DNA of 64,000 nucleotides from Verticillium longisporum. Lineage: Eukaryota > Ascomycota > Sordariomycetes > Glomerellales > Plectosphaerellaceae. Numbering within the stretch: position 1 is the stretch's first letter; the number at the start of each line of letters is the position of its first letter. Both the position numbers and the translations under genes were made by a program. Below the pieces are notes generated by a model. That model saw only the letters and a program-made list of their open reading frames with translations, was not told the origin of the DNA and did not search any database. Positions 54,627-64,000 of the stretch are shown piece after piece. Location: positions 2,604,001 to 2,668,000 of the forward strand of contig JAETXT010000011.1 in the NCBI GenBank assembly GCA_019188255.1, given 5' to 3'.

Positions 54627-55669
54627 ATGATGAGGTCTATTTTACTACCAACTCTCGTCTCCCGTCTCCTGCTCGTATCGGCCGCTGCGCTACCAATACC
54701 AATAATCCCTCGATCTCCAGACTTCCTGGACGATCTCTCGGGTATCATCGACGATGTCGTGACGACCACGATATCCGTCGTCCGCGCTCTCAAGACGGCC
54801 ATCCGAGACGACGCGCTCGTCAGAAACGACCTCGAGCCATTTCTCGACGGCAATGACACCGCGTCTGCAACAGCAGCCTGTCCGGACGTGGCAGTTCTCT
54901 TCGCCCGCGGCGCCAAAGAGCCAGGCAAGTCAATCTCGCGTTCAAAATTCGTTGCAAGACGTCCTCCCCCCGACAGTCAGATGACGGCCGATTGACCTTC
55001 GCTCCAGGAAACGTCGGCTTCCTCACCGGCCCGCCCCTCTTCCAAGCCCTGGAGACGTACATCAACGGCACATCCTCCCTGGCGATACAGGGCATTGAGT
55101 ACAGCAGACTCTCGCGTGCCGATGCCGGTGCCCGCATGGCTGCGTTCGCGGCCGCGACGACGGCGCGGTGTCCTGGAACGGGGATTGCCATGGCAGGATA
55201 CTCGTTCGGGGCCAATGTCGTGAGGAGCGCGCTCGCTCGGGGCAACAGTACCGTCAGGAGCGTGGTGCTCTTTGGCGATCCAGAGGAGGGGGCGCCGGTG
55301 GAGGGCGTGGATGCTCGGTTCGTGAAGACCTTTTGTCACGAGGGGGATTTCGTTTGTCAGCAAACGAGTCCTCCGGCGACGACAGGTGCTGGGGACGGCG
55401 ATGGGATGGCTGAGGGGGAAGGGCAGGATGGGGAGTTTCCGAGCAGCAAGAAAAGCGTGATAGGTCCGCATCTGGATTATAGCCTCGATGCCCCGGCGGC
55501 GGCCATGTTTGTGATGCAGAGGAGCGGACTCGGGGTTGCGAGTGATGATGCGATGGACGAGGGGATGGCTGGAACAGTGGTGGGCATGGTGCAGCAGATC
55601 ATGAAGAATGCCAACGGGGGTTTTGACTCAAGAAGAAGATATCGAGGTAGAAATAATTTCAGGGGATGA
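54627..55669 (+). CDS. Cutinase-family serine esterase with a GC-AG intron and an acidic insertion
   Basis: Alpha/beta hydrolase of the cutinase family, likely a secreted esterase. Signal peptide at the N-terminus (MMRSILLPTLVSRLLLVSAA). The core begins ACPDVAVLFARGAKEPG and continues NVGFLTGPPLFQALETYI. The nucleophile lies in AMAGYSFGANVVRSAL (GYSFG, where many cutinases have GYSQG). The catalytic Asp is in CHEGDFVCQ and the His in GPHLDYSLDA. About 30 Gly/Glu/Asp/Ser-rich residues lie between Asp and His, more than in typical short cutinases. Exons 54627-54924 and 55008-55669, 319 residues. The only donor that joins EPG to NVG in frame is GCAAGT, so the intron is GC-AG. The C-terminus ends in an Arg/Asn-rich tail (SRRRYRGRNNFRG). 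Substrate unproven. Confidence 0.85.
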
Positions 55670-55799
55670 TTGAATGTCTAATGCGCATAGTAGTGCGTAT
55701 GCGAAAATGTCTATATGCCGATTCGTCATGATATCACAACAGTATATCCTACACCATTTATACACGACTTGGAATGTCGGAGCGAACTCGGCTGTTCCA

Positions 55800-58700
55800 T
55801 CACAGTAACTCACTCTCGACCGTCTTCCGCGACTCCTCCTTGGACAAAAAAGCCCGCCATAACCTCGGGCACTTCTCTTGTACGCGATGGAGCTGGGCCT
55901 CGACAGTGCTAGACCAGGGCGCCTCGGACTTCAGAACGACATGCTGGTCGCGCAGCAAGTTTAGTGTGATGCCGTCAGGCCGTAACCACCGTGGCGCGTT
56001 GCCTCTGCGCCGCACTTCGATAGGCAATGTCTTGGGTTTGCTGTGGCCGCGACGGTGAGGCGCCCAACCGCGCCAGCCAGTCATGAGCATGTTCTCGCAG
56101 TAGTCGCATGCCTGCTCCCACTGGCTCATCTCCACGAGCGCGCGGCAAATGTAATTCCAGTTGCGGCTGTCAAGTTTGAAACCTGCACTGGTGACCTTCT
56201 CCACCAGGTTGATGAGCCCTTCATGATCCTTCTCAGCTGCTAACACGCGCTGCATCGAATGCACCGGACCGCAAAGATCGTAACGATGACTGGGCAGAAT
56301 GCCTGGTTTCTCGTAAGTCTTAGGTCGGCCTTGCGCCAACGCTTTCTGCCACGCGACTTCCCACGCTTCCTTGACCCGGTCGTGTTTGTTGTCCAGGAAA
56401 TTTGCTAGCATCATCGTGTCGACTAGGGGTAGTGGGGTGGATGCTGTATGTTTCGACCCGCCTTGCATTGCCTTTGAGTACAGGTCGAGGATCTCGTGGA
56501 CCGAGGCAAAGTCTCCGGACTGTGCGAGAACCACCATGGCGCGCTGAACAACACGAGCATAGGATCCTATCAAGCTCTTGTCGCCAGGTTGCCTCATCAT
56601 CCAGCGATCGGAACCAGAATCGATGATCGGATCCTTGTATTGGCTCTGAAGCACTCTCTGAAAGTAGTCAACAAGTGACTTACCCAGCTCGTGTGCTTTC
56701 TCAGGCGTGAGAGCCACCCGCTTAACATCTCCGTCTTCGCCTCGGTGAGCAGCCGATTGCTGCTTCAGCAGGGCGTCCACCGTGGCGATCGACGTCTCCA
56801 TAGACATGGGATAGCCTTTCTTTTCCATAGCAGCGCGGATGGCCTCGACCTTCCGCGGCTGGCCGGTCCGCAAAGCGCTCGACATGACTGTTGCGAAATG
56901 CTGCTCATTGACAGGGAATGACTTGTCTTCCAGTGTCGATAGGAGAAGCTGGTATGCGTGGTCGGTTTGTTTCGTGTAAAGGAGAGACTGCAAAGCGAGA
57001 TCGTACGTCGCTGCGTTCCACTTAACGCCGTGCTCAGCCATGAGGTCCATTGTCCGGTACGCGCCCCCCAAGTTCCGCCGATGTGATTGATACTTGATGA
57101 GACAATTCCAGAAGTAAGCATTGTCTCCTTGAACTCCTTTCCTCGTTGCAGAAATGCAGGCTAACTTGGCTTCGTGAAAGCGATCGTTCTGGCAATACGC
57201 CTCGACCAGGCCGTAAACAATGGCAGCATCTACATCCACTTTCAACTCTTGAGCCTGTTCGAAGAAGCTCTCGGTCCTCGCCAGGTCGCCCTTGCCACCG
57301 GTCATGGCCATGATGGTACCGAAGCTGATCGAATCAGGAGCGACAGACTCGGAGAGGTCCTCGAATGCTTGGATTGCGTCGTCGTAGCGATCCGCTCTGA
57401 CGTAGGTTTTGAGCAGGATGTTCCAGCTGACAACGTCCGGTGTCACGTTGTACTTGACTGTCAAGTCGTCAAAGACCTGCCGCGTGTCTTCTGGGATGCC
57501 GCGATTGCTGTATGCGTTCAGGACATGATTGAACGTCTCGGGGTCCTTCATAATGCCTTTGTGATGTCCTTTGGCCACATATTCGGACCAAAGCCTTTTG
57601 GTAGACCTAACATCGCCGCGCGAGGCATAAAATTTGAGGTACTTGCGAAATCCCCACTGATCAAGCTTGCCGTACGAGCGATGGAAATCCTCGTAGACCT
57701 GCTCGAGACCTGCTACGTCGTGGGGATAAAAAACGTCGAACATGCCATGCAGTATACGCCAATTGGTATGCTTGCTGAGCTTGCGGAACTCGCGGTAAAT
57801 CTCGGCCATATGCTCCTCTTGGCCTCGTTCGACGGCTTTGTTGAGATAGATCGAATACCACTCTGAGTGGGAAATGACCTGAAGGAGATGCAGGGCTTCA
57901 TCCGGCTTGCAAGGCTGTACCAAGGCGCGCTTGGATGCTTCTCGGAGTAGCCTGACAAGGCCGTCAGTGGCCTCAGCATCGGACGAAGCTGACCTGGGCC
58001 GGTTTCTCCTTCCGTGTTTCGGCTTTGCCTTGGGACTCAGGTCTGGCAGGCCCTCACATGCCTTGAGGTTCTCCATGAATGCAAGTACTTGCGTGCCTAG
58101 GTCTGGAACTGCCAAAAGTGGTGACAGATCGCCTGCTTGTACCCCCTTCGCCGCAAACAGGTGTCTGTACGGCGTCCAGATCTCACGAATGAGATCCCAG
58201 GCCGAGTGTCGAAAAGCATGGGCAAGGAGATGCCCAAGCCCACCTACCAGCTCCCGCTCCTTGAGTGCCGTATGATATAACTTGAGTGCCCTCTTGACAT
58301 CGCCTTGACGAAGCTCGGCGGCCACCGCTGCAGTCAGGATGGGGGGTGTCCAAGAGGACGGGTCCATCTCGGAGAAGAGGGCGAGAACGCGATCGGCATT
58401 GGCAGCTGTCGTTGACCGGTGAAAGTATGCAATGACTTCTGGGCGTAGCTCAGCCCTGCGTTGGGGGTTCAGCTGCCGCCACAAGTCCCAAATCTGCCCA
58501 AAGTACTCGGCGTCTTTCCGTGCCATGAGCTCTCTCATCAGTTCTGGCTGCGCGTTGGTAGCGGCGGTGACATGCTGGCCATCGTATTGCTCGGAATATT
58601 TTGTGTGGTTGGCAACAGGCGCGATCGTTTGAGCCGATGGTGATGGGGTGGAAGGGGCACCATGTTCAAAGATATCCGCTGGTTCGGGCGCGGCTTGTGC

Positions 58701-59054
58701 GTCGTGGGATGCAGAGGTGAAGAGCCGAGTCGTGCCTTGCTGGGGCTGTCGTTGGACAGAGGATGTCGCAGAAGCGGGAGTCAGGCGCCGCAGGAAAGCC
58801 ACGGTGCCTCGGGGGTAGAGAAAGTCGAGGAGAAAGGCCGAGGCGACGAGCCTGTCGGGAGGATGGGACGAAGCGGCGGGCTCCCTCATGCCCGGTGTAT
58901 CGTGACCGTTGGGTGCCCATAGACTGGCCAGGTCGAGGGGCGCTGCGCCATGCTGCCAGAAGCCGGTGTGAAGCTTTCGCCGAGCTCTGATGGACGTTGG
59001 AAGAGAACGTTGAAAGGTGCACGGCTCCAACGCGGCAGCCGTTCTCTCCAGCAT
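55800..59054 (-). CDS. cya-5: Mitochondrial PPR protein Cya-5 (Pet309-like), cox1 mRNA translation factor
   Basis: Pentatricopeptide-repeat protein resembling Neurospora cya-5 and yeast Pet309, which promote expression of the mitochondrial cox1 mRNA and hence cytochrome oxidase. One uninterrupted frame with no intron. I start it at 59054 (MLERTAAALEPCTFQRSLPT, RARRKLHTGFWQHGAAPLDL), a family-typical Arg-rich presequence, giving 1,084 residues; an in-frame ATG at 59231 would add 59 unlikely residues. PPR-like helix pairs run over the middle, about residues 400-850, for example DPETFNHVLNAYSNRGIPED, VTPDVVSWNILLKTYVRADR, AYFWNCLIKYQSHRRNLGGA and WNAATYDLALQSLLYTKQTD. The C-terminus is Trp/Arg-rich (MTGWRGWAPHRRG). 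The gene is divergent from SRP68, and its 3' end lies 130 bases from the cutinase gene. Confidence 0.88.
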   Translation of the reverse strand: MLERTAAALEPCTFQRSLPTSIRARRKLHTGFWQHGAAPLDLASLWAPNGHDTPGMREPAASSHPPDRLVASAFLLDFLYPRGTVAFLRRLTPASATSSVQRQPQQGTTRLFTSASHDAQAAPEPADIFEHGAPSTPSPSAQTIAPVANHTKYSEQYDGQHVTAATNAQPELMRELMARKDAEYFGQIWDLWRQLNPQRRAELRPEVIAYFHRSTTAANADRVLALFSEMDPSSWTPPILTAAVAAELRQGDVKRALKLYHTALKERELVGGLGHLLAHAFRHSAWDLIREIWTPYRHLFAAKGVQAGDLSPLLAVPDLGTQVLAFMENLKACEGLPDLSPKAKPKHGRRNRPRSASSDAEATDGLVRLLREASKRALVQPCKPDEALHLLQVISHSEWYSIYLNKAVERGQEEHMAEIYREFRKLSKHTNWRILHGMFDVFYPHDVAGLEQVYEDFHRSYGKLDQWGFRKYLKFYASRGDVRSTKRLWSEYVAKGHHKGIMKDPETFNHVLNAYSNRGIPEDTRQVFDDLTVKYNVTPDVVSWNILLKTYVRADRYDDAIQAFEDLSESVAPDSISFGTIMAMTGGKGDLARTESFFEQAQELKVDVDAAIVYGLVEAYCQNDRFHEAKLACISATRKGVQGDNAYFWNCLIKYQSHRRNLGGAYRTMDLMAEHGVKWNAATYDLALQSLLYTKQTDHAYQLLLSTLEDKSFPVNEQHFATVMSSALRTGQPRKVEAIRAAMEKKGYPMSMETSIATVDALLKQQSAAHRGEDGDVKRVALTPEKAHELGKSLVDYFQRVLQSQYKDPIIDSGSDRWMMRQPGDKSLIGSYARVVQRAMVVLAQSGDFASVHEILDLYSKAMQGGSKHTASTPLPLVDTMMLANFLDNKHDRVKEAWEVAWQKALAQGRPKTYEKPGILPSHRYDLCGPVHSMQRVLAAEKDHEGLINLVEKVTSAGFKLDSRNWNYICRALVEMSQWEQACDYCENMLMTGWRGWAPHRRGHSKPKTLPIEVRRRGNAPRWLRPDGITLNLLRDQHVVLKSEAPWSSTVEAQLHRVQEKCPRLWRAFLSKEESRKTVESELL

Positions 59055-59682
59055 GGGCGCGGGTGTGTCCAGACGGTCCTCGACGATGAGACGGGAAGTA
59101 CGAGGACTAAGGCATGAGATATGGCATGCTGATGATGCGGAGGTGCGTTTTGCTTTCGTCAGACACTTTTCGGGGGACGCAGATGGGGATTGAAGCTGTC
59201 TGCAAAAAGCTCGGGGGGGAGGGACTTGCATCGGATGATCAGTGGATTGCCTCGCTGCAGAAAATCAATCGCGGTCATCACGAGCGGGAGCTCGGACCAC
59301 CGTCGTGGCTCCACCACGAGAATGCACGCCTTTCGCCTTTCGCCTTTTGCCTTCCGCCTTTTGCCTTTGAGCCACAGTCAGCCACAGCCACAGCCTACCC
59401 TAATTCTAAGGTGAAGGAAGTGAAGACAGTTTTGCCCCACCAACCCCCGCCAGACACCCGTCCAGTGAAGCGAGTGCTTGGTTGATTGAGTGGCTCGACC
59501 AAGACGTGCGACGGTCCGAGATCACAGCCTTCGATCCTCCGAACAGTCCTCGTTCATCGAACACGCATTTGGTATTCGCGGCAGTCCGGTCGATTCCATT
59601 CTTCATCGTCACCAATCCAGCAGAAGAAGCTGCCGACATCCGTCTCGAACCTGCCCTCGGGCTACCTCTGCCTACCTCTGCC
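59055..59682. other. divergent promoter region, cya-5 / SRP68
   Basis: Between two divergent genes. A short imprecise tandem array of CGCCTTT/TGCCTTT units occupies about 59329-59369, followed by AGCCACAG repeats (59372-59394). A GCTACCTCTGCCTACCTCTG direct repeat sits just before the SRP68 start. A frame open from 59482 reads into SRP68 but lacks SRP68 character before 59683. Confidence 0.6.
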
Positions 59683-61653
59683 ATGGATATCACCAAGTTT
59701 GTCGTCTCTGGACGGGACGCGGCACTCCTTTACGGCGACTATGCCACCTACCAAACGCAGCTGGGCAAGAAGCTCCTGAACTGCAGGAAGAAGCTTGGGA
59801 TCGTGACCCGCAACAGGGGGAAATTCCAAAAGAAGGACGAGGTCACTGCGGAGCAGATTGCGCAGAACCGCGAGTATGTTCTTGACCTCCCCACCATCTT
59901 TCCCGCCAGCGTGTTGACCCCCTCTCCCAGATACATGCATCTCCTTCTCCTGACTAGCGAAAGAGCCTGGGCCAATGCCATGAGCATCAAGGCTGCGCAC
60001 TCTGCCGATACCGACGGGATCAACAGCCGCACTCGCAAACACATTGTTTCACGACTCGACAAGGCCGCCCGCACCGCTGAGACTCTCGTCGAACTCTTGG
60101 CTGAGGACCAAGCTGGCGCCGAGAGGGATGATAAGCTCGAGGCCAAGGCGTATGCTGCCCTGATCAGGGGCGCCGCATCCTTCGAGAAGCAGGCCTGGGA
60201 CCCCAGCGTCAAGGCCTACGCCGTTGCGCGCATCATCTACAGCGCCCTGGCCACGGCGGCCAAGGGCGACATCTACAAGGACCTCCTCTCGGAGACGATT
60301 GACCCGTCCATCCGCTATGCCGCGTACCAGGCAAAGACGCCTCGAACGGTCCCTGTGACGACGATTGCGCGCAAGGCCTTTCCTCAGTCCGATGCATGGC
60401 TCGTCCAACAGCTCAACGGTCTAAACCCCAACATTCTGAAGCAAGAGACTTCTGACTCGGCGGAGAAGTCGTCGGGCTCGGAGAATGCTCCAAAGACCCT
60501 GACCTGGCGCTCACGCGAAGTGAAGATTGAAGATGCGGCCATCTCGCTGGCGTGGTGCCAGGTGCAGGAGGCCAAGGCAAAGCTCTCTGAACAGTTGGCT
60601 GCTCTTTCTGGATCCGACCCAAAGACGGCGGCCGGTGCCTATGATGATATCCTTACGGCGACGCAAGATGCTGTTGACGCAACGAAGGAGGCGATCGACG
60701 AGCTGCGCGGGGAGGGCGTTGCCCAGAGCGATCCCCGCATGCAGAGCCTGCAGATTACCAGGACGGCCGTCAACTACGAGATGATCAGCTGGCGAATCGG
60801 TCGCAACCGTGTTCTGACTGGTGAGCATGACGGTGCTGAGGAGAACTACCAGCCTTTGTCGCGCAAGAAGTCGAGGAAGGAAACCGCAGAGATTCGAAAG
60901 CGCAAGGTAGACCCGCCGAGTCGCAAGATCGCCAAGCTCCGCGAGCTTGTGGCTCTGTACGAGGGCATCCTGCAGAGCGTGCAGTCTGTTCGGGAATTAC
61001 CTGGTGTGGCTGCTGATGAATCGCTGGCCCACCAGCTAGACGCAACGACCCAGTACTTTGGAGCTCTCAAGTATGATCATCCCCACCACTATCATGTGCG
61101 CAGCAAAAGCTAACCTTTGGACAGGGCCCTCACGATCGCTCGTTCGCACAACATCGTTGGGAACCCCGTCAATGCTCTCGCGCTGATCAACCACGCACGC
61201 GACGAGGCGCAGGCCGCGGCACCCGCCTTCGCCAAGGTGCCCCAGCCTTCCGCCGGCTCCCCTCGTAACATCCAACCTGTCACCGAGGACGCCGAGTACC
61301 TCCAGGATTTCCTCGACGGCGAGCTGCAGCGCCAGCGCGCCCTCGTCCACATCTTCAACCTCCAGAAGGAGGCGGCGAAGGCTCAGGAAGCCGACGGCCG
61401 GGCGCCTCCGCTCATCGAGCGCCTGCACCAGTACCCCGTCGGCGGCGTTGACCTCACCAACATTGTCGAGATCCCGCCGCAGGTCGCGCCCGTGCCCGTC
61501 AAGCCCATCTTCCTCGACATCGCCTGGAACTACATCGACTACCCTCGCGAGGGCGGCGCCGCGCCCGAGTCGAAGCCTCAGGAGAAGGCGGCTGCTGAAG
61601 ACAAAACCGCGCCGCCCGCACAAAAGAAGGGCTGGTTCGGCTTTGGAAGGTGA
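59683..61653 (+). CDS. SRP68: Signal recognition particle subunit SRP68
   Basis: SRP68, partner of SRP72 on the 7SL-type SRP RNA, part of the particle that targets nascent secretory proteins to the ER. Exons 59683-61070 and 61125-61653 around a 54-base intron give 638 residues. The N-terminal RNA-binding helical domain is clear: DYATYQTQLGKKLLNCRKKL, VTRNRGKFQKKDEVTAEQI, YMHLLLLTSERAWANAMSIK. The later part contains the SRP68 segments YEMISWRIGRNRVLTGEHDG and KIAKLRELVALYEGILQSVQ. In the second exon, KALTIARSHNIVGNPVNALA and the C-terminal VKPIFLDIAWNYIDYP include the SRP72-binding end. It ends in a Lys/Ala-rich stretch and KKGWFGFGR. Start chosen at MDITKFVVSGRDAALLYGDY; a longer in-frame extension exists but is unsupported. 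Confidence 0.94.
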
Positions 61654-63007
61654 AAAACGGCCCGTTTAGCTGTCAATCAGATCATTCATCGTGTTCGAGG
61701 CGCGCCGACTTGCTGTGACCTAGTGCAGTGCGAATGTTCTAAACCTGCGACATGTATCCTTGTTGCCCACGGGCGAGACGGTGCTCGTACAGCGGTTTCA
61801 TCGTTTGATGACCAGAGTGACAGTGTTGTGCCGATTGACCTCAACAAAGAGCCCTCCTAGTCCAAAGCGACCAAGCCATTGTTATTTCTTGAGCGCCCAT
61901 GTCAGGTCCTTCCTTCATACTTGCAACAGGTACTCCTGCAGACGGACATAAAGGCCCTTCGACCACCCGTCATCCGTCTACCATTCTCCCCAACTCAAGC
62001 CCATGAGCTCGAAGATCGAGAAGACCCGACCGCAACAAGCAGCAGTAGAGTAACAAGGTATGTCTCCCAAACCACCCCTCCCTGACTAACAAGTACTAGG
62101 TCAAGCTCTAGGTCCGAACACTTCAAGTCATAAATCATTCCGCCAGGTAAAGTCCCCCTCCCCCAGGCTAACAAACGCTAGGTGAGTTGCAAGGGGCAGG
62201 TAGACAGAACACATCGTCACTCAAGGTACGTTCCCTCCGCATCCCATCCTCATTGACATTAGACAGAGACAAGAACACAAATGACTATGCACATCACGCC
62301 GATCCTTTCCATCTGCCGACATGTCGTGTGGGCCATGGTGTGTTTCGCACGACAGCCTTGTGCGTCATGTCTGTTTGTGCTGGGCACGAGGACGCTCTAA
62401 GGCAGCATGGCCTCGGGCCCGGTCGCCACAGGCCTTAAAGGCGCGGGTCACATGTGGCTGCTTGCTTATCCCCAATACTGCGGCTGCAAGGAAGGACTCC
62501 GAGTTTTGGTTCATAGAGTGCCGTCCTAGTCACAGTACGGCCAAGCATGGCGGGTAGTCACTGAACAGACATTTTGATTCCTGCAAACCAGCAACGTGCG
62601 GCTATGGTACAGTGTAAATTCTTCTTGAGAGGGGATGTAGGATTATCTGCGTCTAGCTACTCAACAGCTTTGTACATTTGCAGCCGCCCAATGGTCCCCC
62701 GATCCATGCCTTCATGTCATGAATACCACACAGGTATCTCGAGTCAAAATCTTTTTGATGCTCCAACGCCAGTTTTCCTCTTCCCGCGCTCGCAAGTATT
62801 AAGAACAAGGTAAAAGGGGTGGGGGTAAAACAGAGGAAGCGTGCCGGTTTGGGAATATGAGTACAGGTGAGAATACAGTGGGGGTTCGAAGGCCTTTCTT
62901 GGCCTTCCAGCTATTCAGACACGATCCTAGCATGTTGTTTTGTGTTGTTTTCAGTTTGGGTACAATGGAATTTCCGTTTTTAGAATCCAGAAGAGACGAG
63001 GGACCAT
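61654..63007. other. 1.35-kb convergent intergenic region with a cluster of splice-like signals
   Basis: Lies between the converging SRP68 and mitochondrial Hsp70 genes. No gene with recognisable product. At 62058-62262 three very short intron-like units follow each other closely, each with donor, branch-like and acceptor sequences (see findings). Downstream to 63007, only the Hsp70 3' region is expected. Confidence 0.5.
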
Positions 63008-64000
63008 TTAAGGCTTCTTCTCCTCCTTGTTCTCGGAGGTGTTCTCCTGGGAGGAGGACTGCTCGCCAGAGTCGTTGCGGGCCTTGTGCATCTTGTCGAA
63101 GAGGTTGAGGGAAGCGACCTGGAGGTCGTCGGTCTTCTCCTTGATCTCGGCGGCGGTAGCGGTACCCTCGCCAGCGAGGCTCTTGGAGACGAACTCGCGG
63201 AGGGCGGCAATCTTCTCGCGGATCTTGTCGGCCTCCTCCTTCTCGAGCTTCTCGGCGTACTCGTTCAGGGCACGCTCAGTATCGTTGAGGACGCTGTCGG
63301 CGCGGTTGGCAGCCTCGATGGAGCCCTTGCGCTCCTTGTCGGCCTCGGCGTACTTCTCCGAGTCCTCGACCATCTGCTGGATCTCGTTGTCAGACAGACC
63401 AGAGCCAGAGGCAATGGTGATGGACTGGTCCTTGTTGGTGGACTTGTCCTTCGCGTGGACGTGGACAATCGAGTCAGCATCAATGTCGAAGGTAACCTCG
63501 ACCTGGGGAACACCGCGGTGCGCAGGGGGGATGCCGACGAGCTGGAAGATGCCGGGCATCTCGTTGTCACGGACAAGCTCACGCTCACCCTGGTAGACCT
63601 TGATCTCGACGGCGGTCTGGAAGTCGGCGGCCGTGGAGAAGACCTGGGACTTCTTGGTGGGGATGGTGGTGTTGCGGTTGATCAGACGAGTGAAGACACC
63701 GCCGAGGGTCTCGATACCGAGAGAGAGGGGAGTGACATCGAGCAGGAGAAGGTCCTTGACCTCACCAGAGAGGACAGCACCCTGGATGGCGGCACCCATG
63801 GCGACGGCCTCGTCAGGGTTGACCGACTTGGCGGGGTCGCGGCCGAAGATGCTCTTGACAGACTCGGAAACCTTGGGCATACGGGTCATGCCGCCAACGA
63901 GGATGACCTCCTGGATGTCCTTGGTCTCGAGGTTGGCGTCCTTGAGAGCCTTGCGGACGGGACCGATGGTCCTGGTGATGAGGGGGTCCATCATCTTCTC
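63008..64000 (-). CDS. SSC1: Mitochondrial Hsp70 (Ssc1-type), C-terminal half, cut by the right edge
   Basis: DnaK-type chaperone of the mitochondrial matrix, the import motor and folding ATPase. Visible: the end of the ATPase domain ([40 protein letters not shown]), the interdomain linker and start of the substrate-binding domain ([20 protein letters not shown]), and the beta-sandwich ([40 protein letters not shown]). The helical lid follows ([20 protein letters not shown]), with a short Glu/Lys/Ser-rich tail [16 protein letters not shown]. The mitochondrial assignment rests on the DnaK-like [20 protein letters not shown] and the absence of a KDEL/HDEL or EEVD ending. The frame is open from the right edge to TAA at 63008-63010; the rest of the gene lies beyond position 64000. 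Confidence 0.93.
   Translation of the reverse strand, partial: EKMMDPLITRTIGPVRKALKDANLETKDIQEVILVGGMTRMPKVSESVKSIFGRDPAKSVNPDEAVAMGAAIQGAVLSGEVKDLLLLDVTPLSLGIETLGGVFTRLINRNTTIPTKKSQVFSTAADFQTAVEIKVYQGERELVRDNEMPGIFQLVGIPPAHRGVPQVEVTFDIDADSIVHVHAKDKSTNKDQSITIASGSGLSDNEIQQMVEDSEKYAEADKERKGSIEAANRADSVLNDTERALNEYAEKLEKEEADKIREKIAALREFVSKSLAGEGTATAAEIKEKTDDLQVASLNLFDKMHKARNDSGEQSSSQENTSENKEEKKP

Noticed and set aside
57174..57866. Plus-strand open frame of about 230 codons
   Set aside because: Antisense of the cya-5 PPR region, with no independent support.
1..64000. CRISPR arrays, bacterial-type operons, ribosome-binding sites, metabolite gene clusters
   Set aside because: None seen. The spliced genes, intron signals and gene content are those of a fungal nuclear genome, and no adjacent genes share a biosynthetic theme.

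Overview
This window looks like nuclear chromosomal DNA from a filamentous ascomycete, most likely a Sordariomycete. The genes are rich in G or C at third codon positions, and most introns are 50-110 bases with GT-AG ends and CTRAC-type branch sites. The proteins are typical fungal housekeeping and cell-biology products: Csf1, Sec5, Idh2, Stu1/CLASP, Rga1, Srp68, Cya-5 and mitochondrial Hsp70. The genus cannot be fixed by reading alone.

Layout. 1-7793 (-): the N-terminal roughly four fifths of the lipid-transfer protein Csf1, running off the left edge. 8530-10631 (+): a TMEM184/OSTalpha seven-helix protein. 10823-13655 (-): a secreted, membrane-anchored GH92 alpha-mannosidase whose frame is broken. 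15813-18301 (+): a regulator with a BED-like finger plus a Zn2Cys6 cluster. 18723-22026 (-): exocyst Sec5, convergent with that regulator and divergent from IDH2 (23088-24537, +). 24538-29618 is gene-poor. It holds a small two-exon gene (27150-27398) and an inverted pair of identical tRNA-Ile(AAU) genes. 29619-32251: an N-terminally anchored protein of unknown function, convergent with a plant-type basic secretory protein homologue. 33273-36743 (+): Stu1/CLASP. 37249-37588: a 340-bp element with perfect 38-bp terminal inverted repeats. 38192-39412 (+): a PAQR receptor-like protein. A 4.4-kb non-coding stretch follows, upstream of the LIM-RhoGAP Rga1 (43797-47747). 48394-49311 (-): Fyv7-type rRNA processing factor. 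50397-52856 (+): an Atos/chromosome-segregation family protein. 54627-55669 (+): a cutinase-family hydrolase. 55800-59054 (-): the PPR protein Cya-5, divergent from SRP68 (59683-61653, +). 63008-64000 (-): the C-terminal half of mitochondrial Hsp70, cut by the right edge.

These genes do not form one pathway or a metabolite cluster. They are independent genes of vesicle tethering, microtubules, Rho signalling, protein targeting, mitochondrial metabolism and ribosome biogenesis, with a few secreted enzymes among them.

The most notable cross-window pattern is that five conserved genes carry single-site frame disruptions in G/C-rich context, six in all, plus one in-frame stop. Several of these genes are expected to be important, so uncorrected base errors in the assembly are the leading explanation. 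I found no convincing previously undescribed system. The best non-routine leads are the inverted-repeat element, a cluster of very short intron-like units at 62058-62262, a probable small gene at 27150, the loss of a zinc-ligand histidine in the secretory-protein homologue, and an unrecognised coding-like stretch on the minus strand at 54005-54409.
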